Origin: Lachnospiraceae bacterium
GTDB lineage: Bacteria; Bacillota; Clostridia; Lachnospirales; Lachnospiraceae
NCBI GenBank assembly: GCA_024682555.1
Contig: JAIKZD010000082.1
Span: 1-44,127 of the forward strand
DNA length: 44,127 nt
Direction of reading: 5' to 3'
The translations under genes and the position numbers were made by a program. A model generated the notes under the pieces. It saw only the letters and a list, made by a program, of their open reading frames with translations, had not been told where the DNA came from and made no database searches. Positions within the stretch are counted from its first letter, which is position 1. Each line of letters starts with the position of its first letter. Shown piece after piece: positions 43,284-44,127 of this stretch.

Positions 43284-43597
43284 CAGCTTACGGCTTCCGA
43301 AGCAAGAACACTGCCCGCCTCGATCCCGGCATTCTCGGCATTCTGATATTCTCTGGCCATCTCGTTAAGATCGTTCACATGTTCCTGGATTATCCTGTTG
43401 ATCTTCTCGATATCATCCTGCAGTGAATTGAACCGGGCATTATAACTGTTTGCCGCTTCACCCTGCCATACGGATTTAAGCGAATTAACTATCGATATCA
43501 TTTCCGCCGTCAGCGAGCTTATGGTCTTTCCCGTCTGACTGAATTCTCCTGAAGCCTGCAAAAGCTTCTCAGGGGTTACTTTCAACATTCCTTCCAT
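43283..43597 (-). CDS. WXG100-family protein (ESAT-6-like)
   Basis: 104 residues, typical WXG100 length. Two helices flank the turn W-Q-G (SVWQGEAANSYNARF, about residues 43-57), and the C-terminal helix ends with MAREYQNAE, the Y-x-x-x-(D/E)-like secretion signal. Such proteins form helical hairpin dimers and are secreted by, or chaperone cargo for, type VII systems. A strong AAAGGAG precedes the ATG. It lies 26 nt after another WXG100 gene and overlaps the hydrolase gene. Confidence 0.93.
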   Translation of the reverse strand: MEGMLKVTPEKLLQASGEFSQTGKTISSLTAEMISIVNSLKSVWQGEAANSYNARFNSLQDDIEKINRIIQEHVNDLNEMAREYQNAENAGIEAGSVLASEAVS

Positions 43598-43623
43598 TTT
43601 TTTGCTCCTTTCCGTAAATAATC

Positions 43624-43983
43624 TCAGTAGGTCCTGTTTGAAGCCAGGGCTACATTTCTGGCCTCAGCCTCCTCATATTTCGATGCAATGGTCAGAAGTG
43701 CATCCGTATACTGGTCGATGGTCTGTTTAAAATTATCCATCTGTCCCTTATCCCGTACAAATGCGGCATGAAAGGTGTTATTTGCCTCACCTTCCCACAT
43801 GCCCCGCAGGGCTTCTTCCGTGTTCTGCAGGGAGTCGGTCTGGGCCTTGAAATTCCCGTTCAGATTCCTTAGCTCCTCCGCCTTGTTGCGTAATTCATTT
43901 GATGTGAATTGAGAATGTCGATATTTCAGGGCAAGCCGTGGATTTTGTGGAATAACCCGTGGAATATCCGCAAAACCAAACAA
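43624..43983 (-). CDS. WXG100-family protein with an atypical, probably replaced 5' end
   Basis: Residues from FTSNELRNKAEELRNLNGNF onward are a regular WXG100 hairpin with the turn GMWEGEAN and a C-terminal YEEAEARN tail. The first 26 residues of the open frame (from a TTG at 43983) do not look like WXG100 sequence, and there is no ATG or GTG before the conserved region; such proteins normally start 4-6 residues before TSNEL. The upstream DNA has three GTGGA(A/T)T motifs and abuts a terminator. I infer that the native start was lost by insertion, deletion or recombination near 43895-43920. The TTG start may still give protein, as GAGGG lies 7 nt upstream. Confidence 0.7.
   Translation of the reverse strand: MFGFADIPRVIPQNPRLALKYRHSQFTSNELRNKAEELRNLNGNFKAQTDSLQNTEEALRGMWEGEANNTFHAAFVRDKGQMDNFKQTIDQYTDALLTIASKYEEAEARNVALASNRTY
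43938..43966. repeat. Short direct repeats GTGGA(A/T)T next to the WXG100 gene
   Basis: Copies begin at 43938 (GTGGATTTT), 43947 (GTGGAATA) and 43959 (GTGGAATA). Such repeated short motifs are seen at the ends of some insertion sequences; no transposase is in the window, so the identity is open. Confidence 0.45.
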
Positions 43984-43990
43984 AAAAGAA

Positions 43991-44035
43991 CCCTCTCAAC
44001 CGGAAACCAACAACCGGAGAGAGGGCCCTTTTCTG
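43991..44035. terminator. Bidirectional terminator-like hairpin
   Basis: CCCTCTC-AA-CCGG pairs with CCGGAGAGAGGG around a 10-nt loop. The minus strand continues TTCTTTTTTG and the plus strand CCCTTTTCTG. On the minus strand it would end transcription just before the WXG100 gene. Confidence 0.7.
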
Positions 44036-44127
44036 AAATCGGAAGGATCCCGCGCTTTATGCAATAATCAAATAAATGCTTTATTAAGGTTTTAACATTT
44101 TTTGTGCATTGTTTAGTAGCTTTAAGA

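Noticed and set aside
43984-44127. A further gene at the right end
   Set aside because: The AT-rich segment holds a terminator but no frame with a start, ribosome site and recognisable product.

Overview
The window looks like chromosomal DNA of an anaerobic Firmicute of class Clostridia, most likely Lachnospiraceae-like. The reasons are the strong AGGAGG-type ribosome binding sites, the gene repertoire (meso-diaminopimelate dehydrogenase, a branched-chain amino-acid ABC operon, comEA-comEC-holA, thrS followed by infC-rpmI-rplT, ArgJ-type arginine synthesis, a clostripain-type peptidase, WXG100 proteins, many Asp/Ser-rich lipoproteins) and the moderate GC content. The placement is inferred from gene content only. 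No rRNA, tRNA, CRISPR array or intact transposase was seen. Nearly all genes lie on the minus strand; the exceptions are argG, a DUF1294 gene, a LytTR regulator and a DUF5721-like gene.

Layout, left to right. (1) 1-7495, minus: a secreted protein cut by the window edge, a DUF1002 lipoprotein, a DUF4163/DUF3298-like lipoprotein, a small membrane protein, a zinc-ribbon membrane protein, and a zinc-ribbon transmembrane protein with two copies of a KTMSVRH motif. (2) 7808-13961, minus: a tight four-gene operon reading PP2C phosphatase, double-FHA ABC transporter (architecture of mycobacterial Rv1747), a membrane-anchored duplicated-domain protein, and a tail-anchored Ser/Thr kinase. It has its own extended -10 promoter. 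Together, regions 1 and 2 look like a phospho-threonine signalling and export module for the cell envelope. (3) 14065-19108: infC-rpmI-rplT with a leader attenuator and an AUU start codon for IF3, then thrS, a SEC-C protein and holA. (4) 19095-22336: comEC and comEA. (5) 22431-27831: a small membrane protein and livF-livG-livM-livH plus the binding protein, driven by a consensus promoter with a dyad at +1. (6) 27856-29508: HtrA-like protease. (7) 29652-36580: arginine synthesis (GNAT, argJ, argB, argD, and a solute-binding protein overlapping argD) divergent from argG. (8) 36586-41968: DUF1294, orphan LytTR regulator, membrane-anchored C11 peptidase, ddh and a DUF5721-like gene. (9) 41985-43983: two WXG100 proteins and an Mbeg1-like serine hydrolase, ending at a disrupted 5' end and a terminator.

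The most interesting parts are the kinase/phosphatase/FHA-transporter operon with its candidate threonine-containing targets, and the WXG100-WXG100-hydrolase cassette, which resembles a type VII secretion cargo module although no EssC-type ATPase lies in the window. Smaller points of interest are the ddh leader, which carries an exact anti-Shine-Dalgarno element, the infC AUU start, and the recombined-looking 5' end of the first WXG100 gene.
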